Source: Avena insularis
Taxonomy: Eukaryota > Streptophyta > Magnoliopsida > Poales > Poaceae
DNA: 64,000 bases
Assembly: GCA_023614405.1 (NCBI GenBank)
Contig: CM042691.1
Location: 172,766,927-172,830,926 of the forward strand
Direction of reading: 5' to 3'
Part shown: positions 42,241 to 53,021 of the stretch, piece by piece
Layout: every line of letters starts with the position of its first letter
How positions within the stretch are numbered: the stretch's first letter is position 1
Notes under the pieces: generated by a model
Database searches by the model: none
What the model was told of the DNA's origin: nothing
Seen by the model: only the letters and a program-made list of their open reading frames with translations
Made by a program: the position numbers and the translations under genes

Positions 42241-42900
42241 GATGAGACTTTCTCTCTCGTAGCGATGCTAAAGTCGTTTAGGATTATGTTAGCAATTGCT
42301 GCATTTTTCAACTATGAAATTTGGCAGATGGATGTCAAAATCGTGTTCCTCAATGGTAATATTGAGGAAGAGTTGTATATGGTACAACCAAAGGGTTTTT
42401 TCGATCCTAATGATGCTAGAAGGGTATGCAAACTTCCGCGTTCCATCTATGGACTAAAGCAAGCATCCCGAAGTTGGAATCTCCACTTTGATGAAGTGAT
42501 CAAAGGGTTTGGATTTGTCCAAACTTACGGAGAAGCTTGTATTTACAAGAAAGTGAGTGGGAGCTCTGTGGCATTTCTAATAATGTGGATGACATACTGT
42601 TGCTTGGAAATTATATAGATCTTTTAAATGAGGTTAAAAGTTATCTAAACAGCAAATTTTTGATGAAGGACCTTGGTGAAGCATCATATATATTAGGCAA
42701 CAAGATCTATAGGGATAGATCAAGACGTCTAATTGGGCTATCACAAAGTACACTTGATAAGATTTTAAAGAAATTTAAAATGGACGGAAGTAAGAAAGGG
42801 CTCTTACCTATGTTGCAAGGCAAGACATTGAGTAAGACTCAAAGTCCGGCTACAGCAGAAAAAAAGAGATAATGGATAGAATCCCCTATGGTTTAGCTAT
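42241..42900 (+). pseudogene. Element G reverse transcriptase
   Basis: Frame 42265-42618 has 'EIWQMDVKIVFLNGNIEEEL', 'YMVQPKGFFDPNDARRVCKL' and 'SIYGLKQASRSWNLHFDEVI', classic Copia RT. A shift near 42560 moves to frame 42537-42872 with 'NNVDDILLLGNYIDLLNE', where the catalytic box is N-V-D-D instead of Y-V-D-D. Then come 'FLMKDLGEASYILGNKIYRD' and 'GLSQSTLDKILKKFKMDG'. Both catalytic Asp of the box are present. Confidence 0.82.
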
Positions 42901-43496
42901 AAGCTCTATAATGTATGACATGCTATGTACAAGAACGGATGTGTCACATGCTATTAGTTTGACTAGTAGATAACAATATGATCTAGGTTCAGAACACTTG
43001 ATAGTGGTCAAGAATATCCTTAAGTAATTAAGAAGGACTAAGGATATGTTTCTCTTGTACGTAGGTGAAGAAGAACTTGTCACTAAGTGTTATGTCGACG
43101 CTAGCTTCGACACTGATCCAGATGACTCTAAGTCTCAATCCAGATATGTATTTATCATGAATGGAGCAGCAGTTAGTTGGGAGAGCTCCAAACAACCCGT
43201 GGTGGCGGGATCAACAACGAAGGGGGAATATGTTGCTACTTCAGAAGCAGCATAGGATGCAGTTTGGATGAAGGAGTTCATAGAAGAAATGGGTGTGATT
43301 CCTAGCGCACTAGACCCAATGGTGATCTATTGTAACAAAAATGGATCCATAGCCAATGCCAGGGAACCAAGGTCTCACAAGAATTCCAAGCATATCAAGT
43401 GCTTTTTCACTCCATCCACGAGCATGTCAACGATGGAGATATAAAGATTTGCAAAGTACGCATGGATCTGAATGTGACAGATCCATTGACTAAAAC
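42901..43496 (+). pseudogene. Element G RNase H, cut by element D
   Basis: The region contains 'LVTKCYVDASFDTDPDDSKS' (first Asp) and 'AVSWESSKQPVVAGSTTKGE' with the Glu (43046-43255). In the following codons 'VIYCNKNGSIANAREPRSH' has Asn at the usual third Asp. It ends at 'TDPLTK' with element D inserted at 43497. The final codons of the polyprotein lie right of D, at 56220-56266. Confidence 0.8.
43492..43496. repeat. Target site duplication of element D
   Basis: AAAAC before D and AAAAC at 56215-56219 after it are an exact 5-bp match. It lies inside the RNase H tail of Copia element G. Confidence 0.9.
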
Positions 43497-46400
43497 TGTA
43501 AGATCCCTCCTTTGTAAAGGAAAAGGATCCCTGTGATTGCAATGCTAGTCCCTGGATCATTGCTAGCATCCACAGTTTAAGATGAAGTACACAGATACAA
43601 AGGTCATTTATTACATCCATTCCAGAGATAAAACATAGTCTTTTACAACTCAAGGCCAAAGGCCTAATACAAGAGTTTTTGGAATAAGTAAACAAACATA
43701 AGTCTTCATCTTCATGTGCCACAGGCAAGGATGTTGAGTGTAGACTCATGACTCCTAATCATCATCGGAGTAACCTTCAACATCACAAGTTACAGCCACA
43801 GTGGGTCAATACTTTGGAATAGTATTGGCAAGTGATACCTTAGTAAATTTTAAGTGGACTATATTACTATATGCATTTTGGCTAAGTGTAGCTTGGCTTG
43901 CTTTGCTTGAAAATAGGTTTTTCCTATTAGTCGAAATCACTAAGTTTTTCTTTGTCAAACTTTCCCAAGAAACCACCAATAGACATTGGGGTCCTTCACC
44001 TTGTTCACCCACAAGTTTTACTTAGAAGTTGGAGTGATGAGATTCTTGTAGCTTCCATGTCTTGATGCTCAAGTTGTCCATTGCCATGGACTTGGCTAAG
44101 TACTTAGATTTTCCATCTGCAGAGGTTGTGCACTTTCCCCACCAGACTTGGTTTCCCAAGACAGGACCTTTCAGAAGCCTTCCCTTAGCCAAATGGACGC
44201 GTTCCAACCTATCATCCCACTACCACCAACTGTCCAAATGACTAAGTTCTAGCAACCTATATGATCAAGGCAGAGCCCATATTGCCAAGTGGCTACACTA
44301 TAAGCTTCTCAACACTTGGCCTCCAAATCCCTTTGTGCCTGGGTGGCATACCACAAGTGTGACACACAAGGTAAACCATATCCATGGGCCTTGTGTAACC
44401 GCTCAACCAAAAACCACCATTCAAGTCCCATTCCACCCAGGAGGTTCATTGACTTAGTTGTTTTATTAAGAAAACATAAGTCCAAAAGACTTAGAAAATA
44501 TTTTCATCATAGCATGTATATACTTTACCAACCCTTGTTTGCTACTAGCTAGGCTAAGCATGGCATAGTAACTTAACTTAGGAAAAAAATTCCCTAGCAA
44601 TTCTACAATTCTACAACTACTTAGGATTTCCCAACATAGCATTTGGCAAAATAGTAACAACATGCAAGACTTAGCAAAATATTTCTAATGCTTGTACAAA
44701 ATATAGGGATGGAAATATCATGAAGTACCACTTGCCTTGTTAATGGGGAGAGTAGCACTCTTCACAATCACAGTCACTAGCAAAATCTACACAAAATTTG
44801 TAGCACACAATTACATACAATTCATATACAAACAAAATATGAATGCATGCATGCAAGAAAATGCTAAGTGATGATTTTTGAAAACCCACCAAACAAGTGC
44901 ATGATACAGAAACATAAACAAGTCAAAAAGCTTGCCAACTAAACTTATTTTGCCCTAAAACAATTTACTAAACAAATTCTATACTCAAAATGGTACTAAT
45001 TATGTTTCTGCATACAAAGTCATTTTAACAGAAACTTTTTGTTAAACACATTGCAGATTCAGAAAGGGATTGTCTCACTGATTCCAACGGTATAAAATTT
45101 GCAAAAATCTAACGTGGGAATCAAAAGTTATAGCCATTTGAAAATTGGATCTAAATCTGATTTGAAATTCTGTTTTAATTCAAACCCTAGCCATGCGTCC
45201 TATTTCTATTGGCCGATACCGATTCGCTCCGGATCACGCTCGTGAGCCGTAGGATCTAATTAAAACATGCGGTCCAGATCTAGCATAACGGTTCGATTAG
45301 TGATTCTATCGTAAGCGTTGGATCCAGATCCAATGGCGCTCGAGCATGCGACCATGTCCTGGCTGCGCGCGGCGTCAGCGAGCGGTGGAGCGCTCAGTCA
45401 GCGGCGGCGCTGGCGTTCTAGGTCGTGCGCGAGAGGGAGAAGGGTCATACCAGATCCGCAGTGGCGTGCTGAAGCTCGACGTGGCGTTGGTTTGGCGCTG
45501 AAGGCGGAACGGTCTCGAGCTCGCCGGAGTTGCGGCGGCGGTCGCTGCGAGCGTGGTCACTGGCGAGGTTTGGCGTCGCCCTAGCACGAACCATAGGCAT
45601 CAGGAGTTGCGCAAGACGCAGGCGAACAAACTCGTGTGAAGGAGGGGGCAAGGGGCGCTCGGGTTTTACCTTAATTGGTCGCCGGAGTCTATCGGCGGCG
45701 CAGGTGGTTTCGGTCGTGGACGGAGACGACAACCTGGGTCACGAGCAGGCAAAAGAAAAGCGTCAGCGTATGCGCAAGATCAAGCTGGGCATCATCGTTT
45801 GAACCAGAGAGAGGGGGGCGGTCGAGGCTCACCGGAATCGATCGCCGGAGTCGTCGGTACTGCGGGGCTTCGAGAGCAAATGCGCGCAGCCTGGTGGCGG
45901 AGTGAGCGAGGGGAGTGGGGGGAAATGTTCGCAGTGTAGAGGGGATTTTATAGGCCCAGGTGCGAAAGGAAACGCCTGCGGCTTAATGGCTAATTACGCC
46001 GCGCCATTACCGGCCTTGACAGCAGCGGCGACGTGGTCGCGGGCGCGGTTTGGGGAAGACGAGGGTGACGTGGAGAGGGCCCGCCACGTCAAACGCCAAG
46101 AGGAGGTGGGGTCCGCTGTCAAAGTGTGGGTGCGTGCGAGAGAGAAAGAAACGGCCCGGGCGGGCTAGCTGGGCCTGTTCTGTTGCTGGGCTGGAATCCT
46201 GGCACTGGACCTTTTCTAATTCTTTCTCCTTTTCTTTTTCTATTTCTAATTTCTGGATTGATTTTCAAATGAATTCAAGTTCCATTTGAATTCAAAACTT
46301 CTTGGGATTTTTGCAGTGAGCAGTAGTCTCAAATATAGGCATAAATTCATGTGGTTGTCTTGCAAAGGCTTGGTCAAGCTTGGAGATCAAAATAATAGAG

Positions 46401-46688
46401 GCTTGGCACTTGGTTTGCAAAATTTGAGAAATGGTTTTTGAAATTATTTACAATTTGTAAAATTTGGTTCAAACCACACTCAATCCATTCAACAAAGGAA
46501 ATAAGTATTCATGGTTTAAAATATTCAAACTCTCAAATGGTATTGGCCATTAGATTTAAATCTGCTCACATAAAATCATAGCACTATGTGCTTCTGTTTT
46601 TCTGAAATGAGTTTGAATTTGATCTCAAATCTATATGCATGCATGAATGATATGCAAACTTTGAAATCATGATTTTAGGGATGTTACA
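43497..46688 (-). repeat. 3' LTR of element D (3,192 bp)
   Basis: On plus it runs from TGTAAGATCCCTCC to GGGATGTTACA; in element sense it starts TGTAACATCCC at 46688. It shares its sequence with the 5' LTR at 53022-56214. Plus-strand frames in its GC-rich middle (45318-46168) are not supported as genes, because the matching positions in the other LTR carry frame-changing indels. Confidence 0.93.
45945..45952 (-). promoter_or_regulatory. TATA box in element D 3' LTR
   Basis: The minus strand reads CCTATAAAATCCCC, about 740 bp into the LTR in element sense, at the upstream edge of the GC-rich segment. The same sequence occurs in the 5' LTR at 55474-55481. Confidence 0.6.
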
Positions 46689-46704
46689 AATCTAACCCCC
46701 TTAA
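46689..46704 (-). other. Polypurine tract of element D
   Basis: Next to the 3' LTR the minus strand reads TTAAGGGGGTTAGATT, a G-rich purine tract abutting TGTAAC. Confidence 0.65.
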
Positions 46705-47138
46705 GGTGAATCTCGCCCTCGAGATTCGGATTGGCTAGCAAATAGGTGAGGGTGGTCTTTCCGAAGGTCATCTTCTCTTTCCCATGTTGCTTCCTCTTCG
46801 GAATGATGATTCCATTGCACCTTGCAAAAATTGATAGTCTTTGTTCTCGTGACTCTTTCTGCAGTGTCAATAATCTTGATAGGCTTTTCTTCATAAGTGA
46901 GATCACTCTCTAGTTGAACTTCTTCCAAAGGTATGGTATCCTTCAAAGAAGTTTCTTCCATTTCTGGGTGACATTTCTTAAGCTGACTCACATGAAACAC
47001 ATTATGGACTGCTGATAAAGATGCTGGCAGTTCAATTTCATAAGCCACTTATCCTTTGCGACTCAGAATCTTGAATGGCCCAACATATCTTGGTGCCAAC
47101 TTTCCTTTGACTCCGAATCTTTTCACTCCACGGAGTGG
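46701..47138 (-). pseudogene. Element D integrase tail and chromodomain
   Basis: The frame continues in phase from integrase after a TAA, through 'GKLAPRYVGPFKILSRKG'-type sequence and a second TAA (47049-47051). It then runs open for 115 codons with 'VHNVFHVSQLKKCHPEMEE' and a chromodomain 'FCKVQWNHHSEEEATWERED'. It ends 'HPHLFASQSESRGRDSP'. The chromodomain is intact and resembles that of element E at 5532-5837. Confidence 0.83.
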
Positions 47139-48842
47139 TTACACTCTAAGATAGGCTCTATCACCAACTTCGTTGGTGACTTCCCTACGCTTAGGATCTG
47201 TGTAGCTTTTCTGTCGGGACTGTGCTATCTTTAACCTGTCCTTAACCAATTTGACTTTCTCTTCGGCTTCTTTGATAAGATCTGGCCCGAATAAACTTCT
47301 TTCTCCCACACCATTCCATAACAATGGGGTGGTACATTTTCTTCCATAGAGAAACTCAAACGGTGCCATCTCAATGCTGGCTTGATAGCTGTTGTTATAA
47401 GAAAATTCTACGTAAGGCAGACTTTCATCCCAACTTGCTCCATAATCTAGGGCATATGCCCTCAACATGTCTTCCAGAATTTGATTAGTCCTTTCTGTTT
47501 GTCCATCGGTTTGAGGATGAAAAGCAGTACTGAATTCCAACCTCGTCCCCAACGACTCATGTAGCTGTCTCCAAAAATGGGAAGTGAATTGAGTTCCCCT
47601 ATCATACACAATACTCTTAGGCACACCATGAAGGCATACAATTCTACTCATGTAGATTTTGGCTAACTTGGCACTTGTATAGGTTGTCTTCACGGGTATA
47701 AAATGAACCACTTTAGTTAGGCGATCCACTACTACCCACATGGAATCATATCCTGATCTGGTCCTTGGTAAACCGGTGATGAAATCCATACCAATCTTGT
47801 CCCACTTCCAATCAGGAATAGGTAGCGATTGAAGCAAACCTGCTGGTTTCTGATGCTCCGCTTTTACTCTACTACACACATCACACAAGGCAATATGTTC
47901 GGCGATGTCCCTCTTGAGATTGTTCCACCAAAATCTTTCTTTCATGTCCATGTACATTTTGGTGTTACCCGGATGAATAGAATACGGAGAGTTGTGCGCT
48001 TCTTGCAAAATCAGTTTCCGTAACTCCGGATCTTGTGGAACGCAGATACGTTTCCCATGCCATAAAGTACCCTGTTCATCTTCACGGAAATTCTTAGCTT
48101 TCCCTTGGCCAATATTTTTCTTAATCTCTTCAATTTCCTTATCAGTCTTCTGAGCTTCTCGGATCTTGTCCAACAAAGTGGGTTGAACATCCAAAGACAT
48201 GATATGTCCTTCAGGCACAATCTCCAATCTAAGTTCTCGGAATTGGGTACACAAATCGTCTGGCAATTCTCCTTTGGTAAGGCCATTCACAAATACCTTA
48301 CGACTTAGAGCATCTGCTACAACATTTGCTTTACCGGGGTGGTATTGCAAACTTAAGTCATAATCCTTGATAAGCTCTAACCATCTTCTTTGTCTCATAT
48401 TGATTTCCTTCTGGGTGAAGATATACTTCAAACTTTTGTGATCGGTGAACACTTCACAACGCTTTCCCAAAAGGTAATGTCTCCATGTTTTGAGTGCATG
48501 GACGACAGAGGCTAACTCTAAATCATGGGTAGGATAGTTTACCTCGTGAGTTTTGAGTTGTCTCGAGGAATAGGCCACAACTTTACCGTCTTGCATAAGT
48601 ACGGCTCCCAAACCTTGATGAGACGCATCACAATATACTTGGAAATCCTTTTCCAAGTCTGGCAGACATAGAACTGGTGTTGTCACAAGTCTCTTCTTCA
48701 ATTCTTGAAAGCTGACTTCACAACCTTCAGACCAAGCAAACTTCTTGTCTTTCTTTAACAATTCAGTCATTGGCTTAGCAACCTTTGAGCAATTTTCAAT
48801 AAACCTTCTATAGTAACCTGCTAAGCCAAGGAAACTACAAAC
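47139..48842 (-). pseudogene. Element D RNase H and integrase
   Basis: An open stretch of 543 codons (48770-47139) continues in phase from RT. RNase H acidic positions are all present ('[11 protein letters not shown]', 'HDLELASVV', '[11 protein letters not shown]', 'VVADALSRK'). Integrase has the HHCC finger ('[12 protein letters not shown]', '[12 protein letters not shown]'). Its catalytic residues are in '[10 protein letters not shown]', 'IVYDRGTQF' and 'DGQTERTNQ', the last two about 35 residues apart, as required. It ends 'VGDRAYLRV' at a TAA (47139-47141) that breaks the link to the chromodomain. The related domain in element E is mutated at the second Asp. Confidence 0.88.
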
Positions 48843-49781
48843 TTATTTCACATTCTTGGGAGATTCCCATTCTGTCACAGCTGAAACTTTGGCAGGATCA
48901 ACTGCTACACCATCCTTCGTCATTACATGACCAAGAAAACCAACTTCTTCCAACCAGAACTCACACTTGCTGAATTTGGCATAAAGTTTATGCTCTCTCA
49001 ACTTCTCAAGTATCAAACGCAAGTGTCCCTCATGCTCTTCTTTGCTCTTGGAGTAGACTAAGATGTCATCGATGAAAACGACAACGAACTTGTCAAGAAA
49101 TTCCATGAACACTTTGTTCATCATATTCATGAAGTATGCTGGAGCATTGGTCAAGCCAAAAGGCATTACAGTATACTCATACAATCCATACCTTGTGGGG
49201 AATGTTGTTTTAGGTATGTCTTGTTCTCTTATCTTGAGTTGAAAATAGCCTGACCGGAGATCAATCTTCGAGAACACACATGCTCCCTCTAGCTGATCAA
49301 ACAAGTCATTGATTCTAGGCAAAGGATATTTGTTCTTGATAGTTACCTCGTTGAGTGAACGGTAATCTATGCATAACCTTTGGCTTATATCCTTCTTCTC
49401 CACGAACAAAACTGGGGCTCCCCAAGATGAAGAACTTGGTTGAATAAATCCTTTCTGCAACTGTTCTCCTGGTTGCTTTTTGAGCTCTTTTAGTTCATCA
49501 ACTGACATTTTGTATGGTCTCTTTGCTATTGGTCCAGAACCTGGTACCAAATCTATCAGAAATTCCACATCTCTATCTGGTGGCATTCCTGGCAATTCTT
49601 CCGGAAACACATCCGGATACTCACATACAATTGGCACATTGTCCATGCTAACCCCCTTAAGAGAATTCAGCATACTCCTCTTTACTCCAAAGCTGGTCTT
49701 GAATCTGATCCTTTTATTATCCGGAGTTGTGAGTGAGACAGAATGGCTGGCACAATCTATCACTCCTTTGTACTTAGTCAT
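48843..49781 (-). pseudogene. Element D reverse transcriptase
   Basis: A 312-codon open frame has the post-protease linker ('[20 protein letters not shown]') and RT motifs '[19 protein letters not shown]', '[17 protein letters not shown]' and '[16 protein letters not shown]'. The catalytic box is '[18 protein letters not shown]'. It is in phase with the gag-protease frame upstream, separated only by a TAG (49782-49784) in the place of a probable Trp codon. A TAA (48843-48845) closes the stretch in the connection region. Confidence 0.88.
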
Positions 49782-50660
49782 CTAGTCCATTCCCAGAATG
49801 ACATCCAAACCTTGGGAGTTTAATATTATCAAGTTAACGGGAAACTTATACTTCCCAAATTCTATGACTAGGTCATGGCATCCTGAATTCACTATCATTT
49901 CTCCACCAGGAGAACTTACTTTTACAGGACACCCAATAGTTTCTACCGGTAGTTCATTTCTTTCAACAAATGCTCTTGATATGAATGAATGAGATGCACC
50001 AGTATCAAAGAGTACAAATGCTGGAATGGAATTGAGTCTGAACTTACCAGCAACAGCGTCAGGTTCCTCATAGACTTCCTCCACATTAATGTGGTTCACC
50101 TGACCTTTCTGGAAAGGATTGGGCTTGACAGGTCCTTCAACTTTCTTTTCGGGGCACTCATTTGCATAGTGTCCCATCTTCTTGCATTTGAAGCATTCAA
50201 CCTGACTGATGTCCCTTTTAGCAGGCTGACTTCCACTTCCACTACCATTCCCACTGTGGTGGCTTTTGTGTCCACTCTTGTGGTTCTTGGACTTGTCATT
50301 GTCATGACTGCGGTGATGATTGTTGTCATGACGGTTGTGGTTGTGGTACTTGTTCAATTTCCCATGCTTATGGGATCCTGAGCTTCCACTGTCATTATAG
50401 TGAGATCGTTTGTGAGACGATCCCGAACTGTGCTTGTTGGAGTGTTTCCTCTTCCTACTCTCGACTTGCTTCATTTTGTTCTCCAATATAGCAGCCTTGT
50501 CACAGGCTTTCCGATAAGTGGGAACATATGCCACAGCCAGCTGCAGATTCAGCTCATCATTCAAGCCTTCCAGAAACTTTTTCTTTCTTTTGGCATCTGT
50601 GTCAACCTCATCCGGTGCATAACGCACCAGATTGTTGAACTCTTCAATGTATTCAGCCAC
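49782..50660 (-). pseudogene. Element D gag C-terminus, zinc knuckle and protease
   Basis: A 292-codon frame starts in gag ('VAEYIEEFNNLVRYAP'). A long linker then follows, unusually rich in His, Asn, Lys, Ser and Gly (about residues 70-150, e.g. 'NKYHNHNRHDNNHHRSHDN'). Next is one CCHC knuckle 'CFKCKKMGHYANEC' and a protease with 'FVLFDTGASHSFISRAFVE' (D-T-G-A-S). It ends at 'DVILGMD' before TAG. Gag forms the particle; the knuckle binds element RNA. Confidence 0.88.
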
Positions 50661-50677
50661 GCTGCGGTGGCGCTGCT

Positions 50678-51148
50678 TCAGATTGTGGAACTCTTTCTTT
50701 TTAGGCTCATTATTCCTGATGAGATATGAGCAGTGCGAAAGCCATCTTCAAAGATAGCCCAAGTCACCTCATTTATAGGAGTGGTGATTTGGAAGTTGTC
50801 CCACCAAGTGGCGGCTGGCCCTTCCAGAAGATGTGCTGCGAACCTGACCTTTTCAGCATCCGTCATTACGGTCACTAAGTCCTTGTTTACGGAACGTAGC
50901 CAATCATTGGCCACCATGGGATCAGTTGTCCCCGAGAACTTAGCTGGCCTCAAACGCAGAAATCTGGTGAGCATATCAAATCCCGGAGGGTTGTTGTTGT
51001 TATTGTTGTTGTTATTGGGGTTGTTGTTGTTATTCTGGTTTTGGATGAATGTTGTCATCATCTGCATAAGCTGTGTTTGAGCATTCATCATTTGCTGCAT
51101 TTCCGGGGTGATGTTGTTGGGGTTGGGGTTTGCGTGACGGGGAGACAT
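50678..51148 (-). pseudogene. Element D gag N-terminus
   Basis: The best start is the ATG at 51148 ('MSPRHANPNPNNITPEMQQ'), because the upstream part of the frame lacks gag-like sequence. An Asn-rich tract (about residues 40-56, encoded by AAC/AAT repeats at 50991-51035) precedes the capsid core. The core contains 'FLRLRPAKFSGTTDPMVAND' and 'LLEGPAATWWDNFQ'. A frameshift near 50690, in an A-rich run after 'SSGIMSLK', moves the rest of gag into the frame at 50660. Confidence 0.83.
50991..51035. repeat. (GTT)n microsatellite encoding poly-Asn in D gag
   Basis: TTGTTGTTGTTATTGTTG-type repeats on plus encode the Asn run of gag on minus. One ATT and one GGG interruption are seen. Confidence 0.88.
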
Positions 51149-51378
51149 CTGTGGTTTGTTCAAATAGAGATAAGAATGAGATACCCATAGATGTTTTATG
51201 CACATTACATCACAAGCAAACACATAGCATGCAACACAAGATAAAAGTTCAACAACCAGACAACAAAGTCTCAAAATAAAACACACAAGTGGCAAGCCAT
51301 CCACATGTCGGATGGTCCAATAACAAGTTCACAAATAACAAGTATGATAATAAAATATAAACGAGTAGTCAAGTCTAC

Positions 51379-52181
51379 TCATCAGCATCAATCTCCTCCT
51401 CGACGAAGGTAAGACCTGCGTTCTCCATCGCGGTCTTGTTCTCCTCAATAGTAGTGGTCAAGGACTCAATCTTGGTCTTGAGAGCCCTCTTCTGGAAGCG
51501 AAGCCTCTCAATCACCATCTGCTGCTACTCTAGCTCGAAATCCTTGGACTTCAGTTCTTCAGTCATGTCCCGGATCTTCTTGTTCCTATCCTGGACGCGT
51601 TTCTCCTAACTCTTGAACTTACGGTCCTGGGTCTCGAACTTCGCCTCCATTTCCTTGACTATCTCATCCTGATGTGCGAAAAGTTTGTCCTTATCGCGAA
51701 GCTGCACCTGGAGCTCGTCATTGCTGAGCATGACGTTGGTCATGTCTATGTCCACGTGCCTAATAAGAGACTCTAAGTCCTGGAGATAGAGACGTATCGG
51801 CTCTGTTGCGTCCCTCGAGTCGTCCTCGAAGTCAATGGACTCTCCATCATCATCACGTCTTCCGAAGACGTGGAAGTGGGTGCCCCTAACCTGTTAGGAG
51901 TGACGGCCTAGCAGACGTCCTATCAGGTCCTTCATGACTACCTCCATGCCTCTCTCCCTGTCATCGTGCATCAGCTTGAAGACGATGGCCTCCGTAGTAG
52001 GCTCTGTCTGGCGTCCGGGCTGGTTCACCTTGAAGCCCCAGAGGTCCTTCCTGTCGAACTTGGTGAGTGGATGCACCATGATGGTGGGAAGAGGGAGATC
52101 GAGCAAAGTGGTAAGCTCAACGATACGCGGACCAAAACGAGTAACCTGGAACTCCTCAACAGTGCTGATGGTAATAGGCAT
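51379..52181 (-). pseudogene. Element D upstream ORF b (orf0-like), three in-frame stops
   Basis: Reading minus from the ATG at 52181, one continuous phase of about 267 codons ends at a TAG at 51379 and is interrupted by three internal stops. The first 95 codons ('MPITISTVEEFQVTRFGPRI', 'TKFDRKDLWGFKVNQPGRQ') form a globular-looking part. The rest is strongly coiled-coil, with charged heptads ('IRLYLQDLESLIRHVDIDM', 'KIRDMTEELKSKDFELE'). It lies between the 5' LTR and gag in the same orientation. Rice RIRE3-type elements are known to have an extra orf0 in this position; equivalence is inferred from position only. Confidence 0.65.
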
Positions 52182-52376
52182 CTATTTATAAGATAGAAAA
52201 GTTAGGACAACACAATTTAAGATAAAACAAGACAAACATTTCATACATATCCTTGGAACACAAAATCACACAAGTCATGCATACATGAATCCATTACATC
52301 AATCAAGGTCCAAATTTATTTAAGGTATCAATTGGAAAATAAGGTGATAGGTGGTCGTCCAACTAACGAAGTGCGT

Positions 52377-52878
52377 TTACAATCCTATCTCACTAGATCT
52401 GTTGGCTAACACAATGTTCCTAGAGGCAATCAGCCTATCTTGTTCACATGATTCCATCACTAAGTCTATAATATCTCCTCTTAAGGTTTGGTTGGTGGCT
52501 TCCAACTCTTGGGTATGTTCCTTCTCTTTCTCTAAGTCTTTTTGGAGGTTGAGCATTCTCGCACTTGACTGCACTAAGTTCTTTGATAGTCCTCCAAGCT
52601 GCTTCTCTTGCTGACTCAAAGAATGTGGTGTGCATTACAGTGTTGGTGTACATGCAGAATCCTCTTTCTTTGTGGTTGTCTCCCTTGTTTTTGTACAAGT
52701 GAAGTTGCACCCACCAGTACTCCACTCCTTCATCCATCACTGGAAAGCCTTTGTAAACAGCTGCACCATGTGCTTCCATTGCCACCATGAGGTCCTTGAG
52801 AATTTTGGGAAACTCAGTTTCACACTCCAAGGTCATGGTCATGAGTGGTCCTTTCTTCACTTTGTTGATGGAGTTCAT
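52377..52878 (-). pseudogene. Element D upstream ORF a (orf0-like)
   Basis: A 144-codon frame from ATG 52878 has 'YWWVQLHLYKNKGDNHKERG' and 'TFFESAREAAWRTIKELS'. A second phase (52619-52377) continues as a coiled coil ('LSKNLVQSSARMLNLQKDLE', 'HTQELEATNQTLRGDIIDLV'). A frameshift near 52560-52600 could join them into one protein of roughly 165 residues. It precedes upstream ORF b by about 200 bp. No catalytic motif is visible and the function is unknown. Confidence 0.55.
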
Positions 52879-53007
52879 CTACAAATAGAGATGAGAATGA
52901 GAAGATTAGAAAAGTTTACGAGAAGAATAGACAAGTGTAGAAGTAGTTGAAATTTTTTACTTAGTGGTTTTCCAATCCTAGGGTCATAATCCTACAGGCA
53001 ACACAGT

Positions 53008-53019
53008 GCTCTGATACCA
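53008..53019 (-). other. Primer binding site of element D
   Basis: The minus strand reads TGGTATCAGAGC two bases inside the 5' LTR. This is the standard complement of the plant initiator tRNA-Met 3' end. Confidence 0.92.
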
Positions 53020-53021
53020 CC

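Noticed and set aside
45318..46168. Plus-strand frames of 75-95 codons in the GC-rich part of the D LTR, and the matching ones at 54903-55619, as possible host genes
   Set aside because: They lie inside LTRs, lack any recognisable domain, and corresponding positions in the two LTR copies have frame-changing indels. High GC makes stop codons rare.
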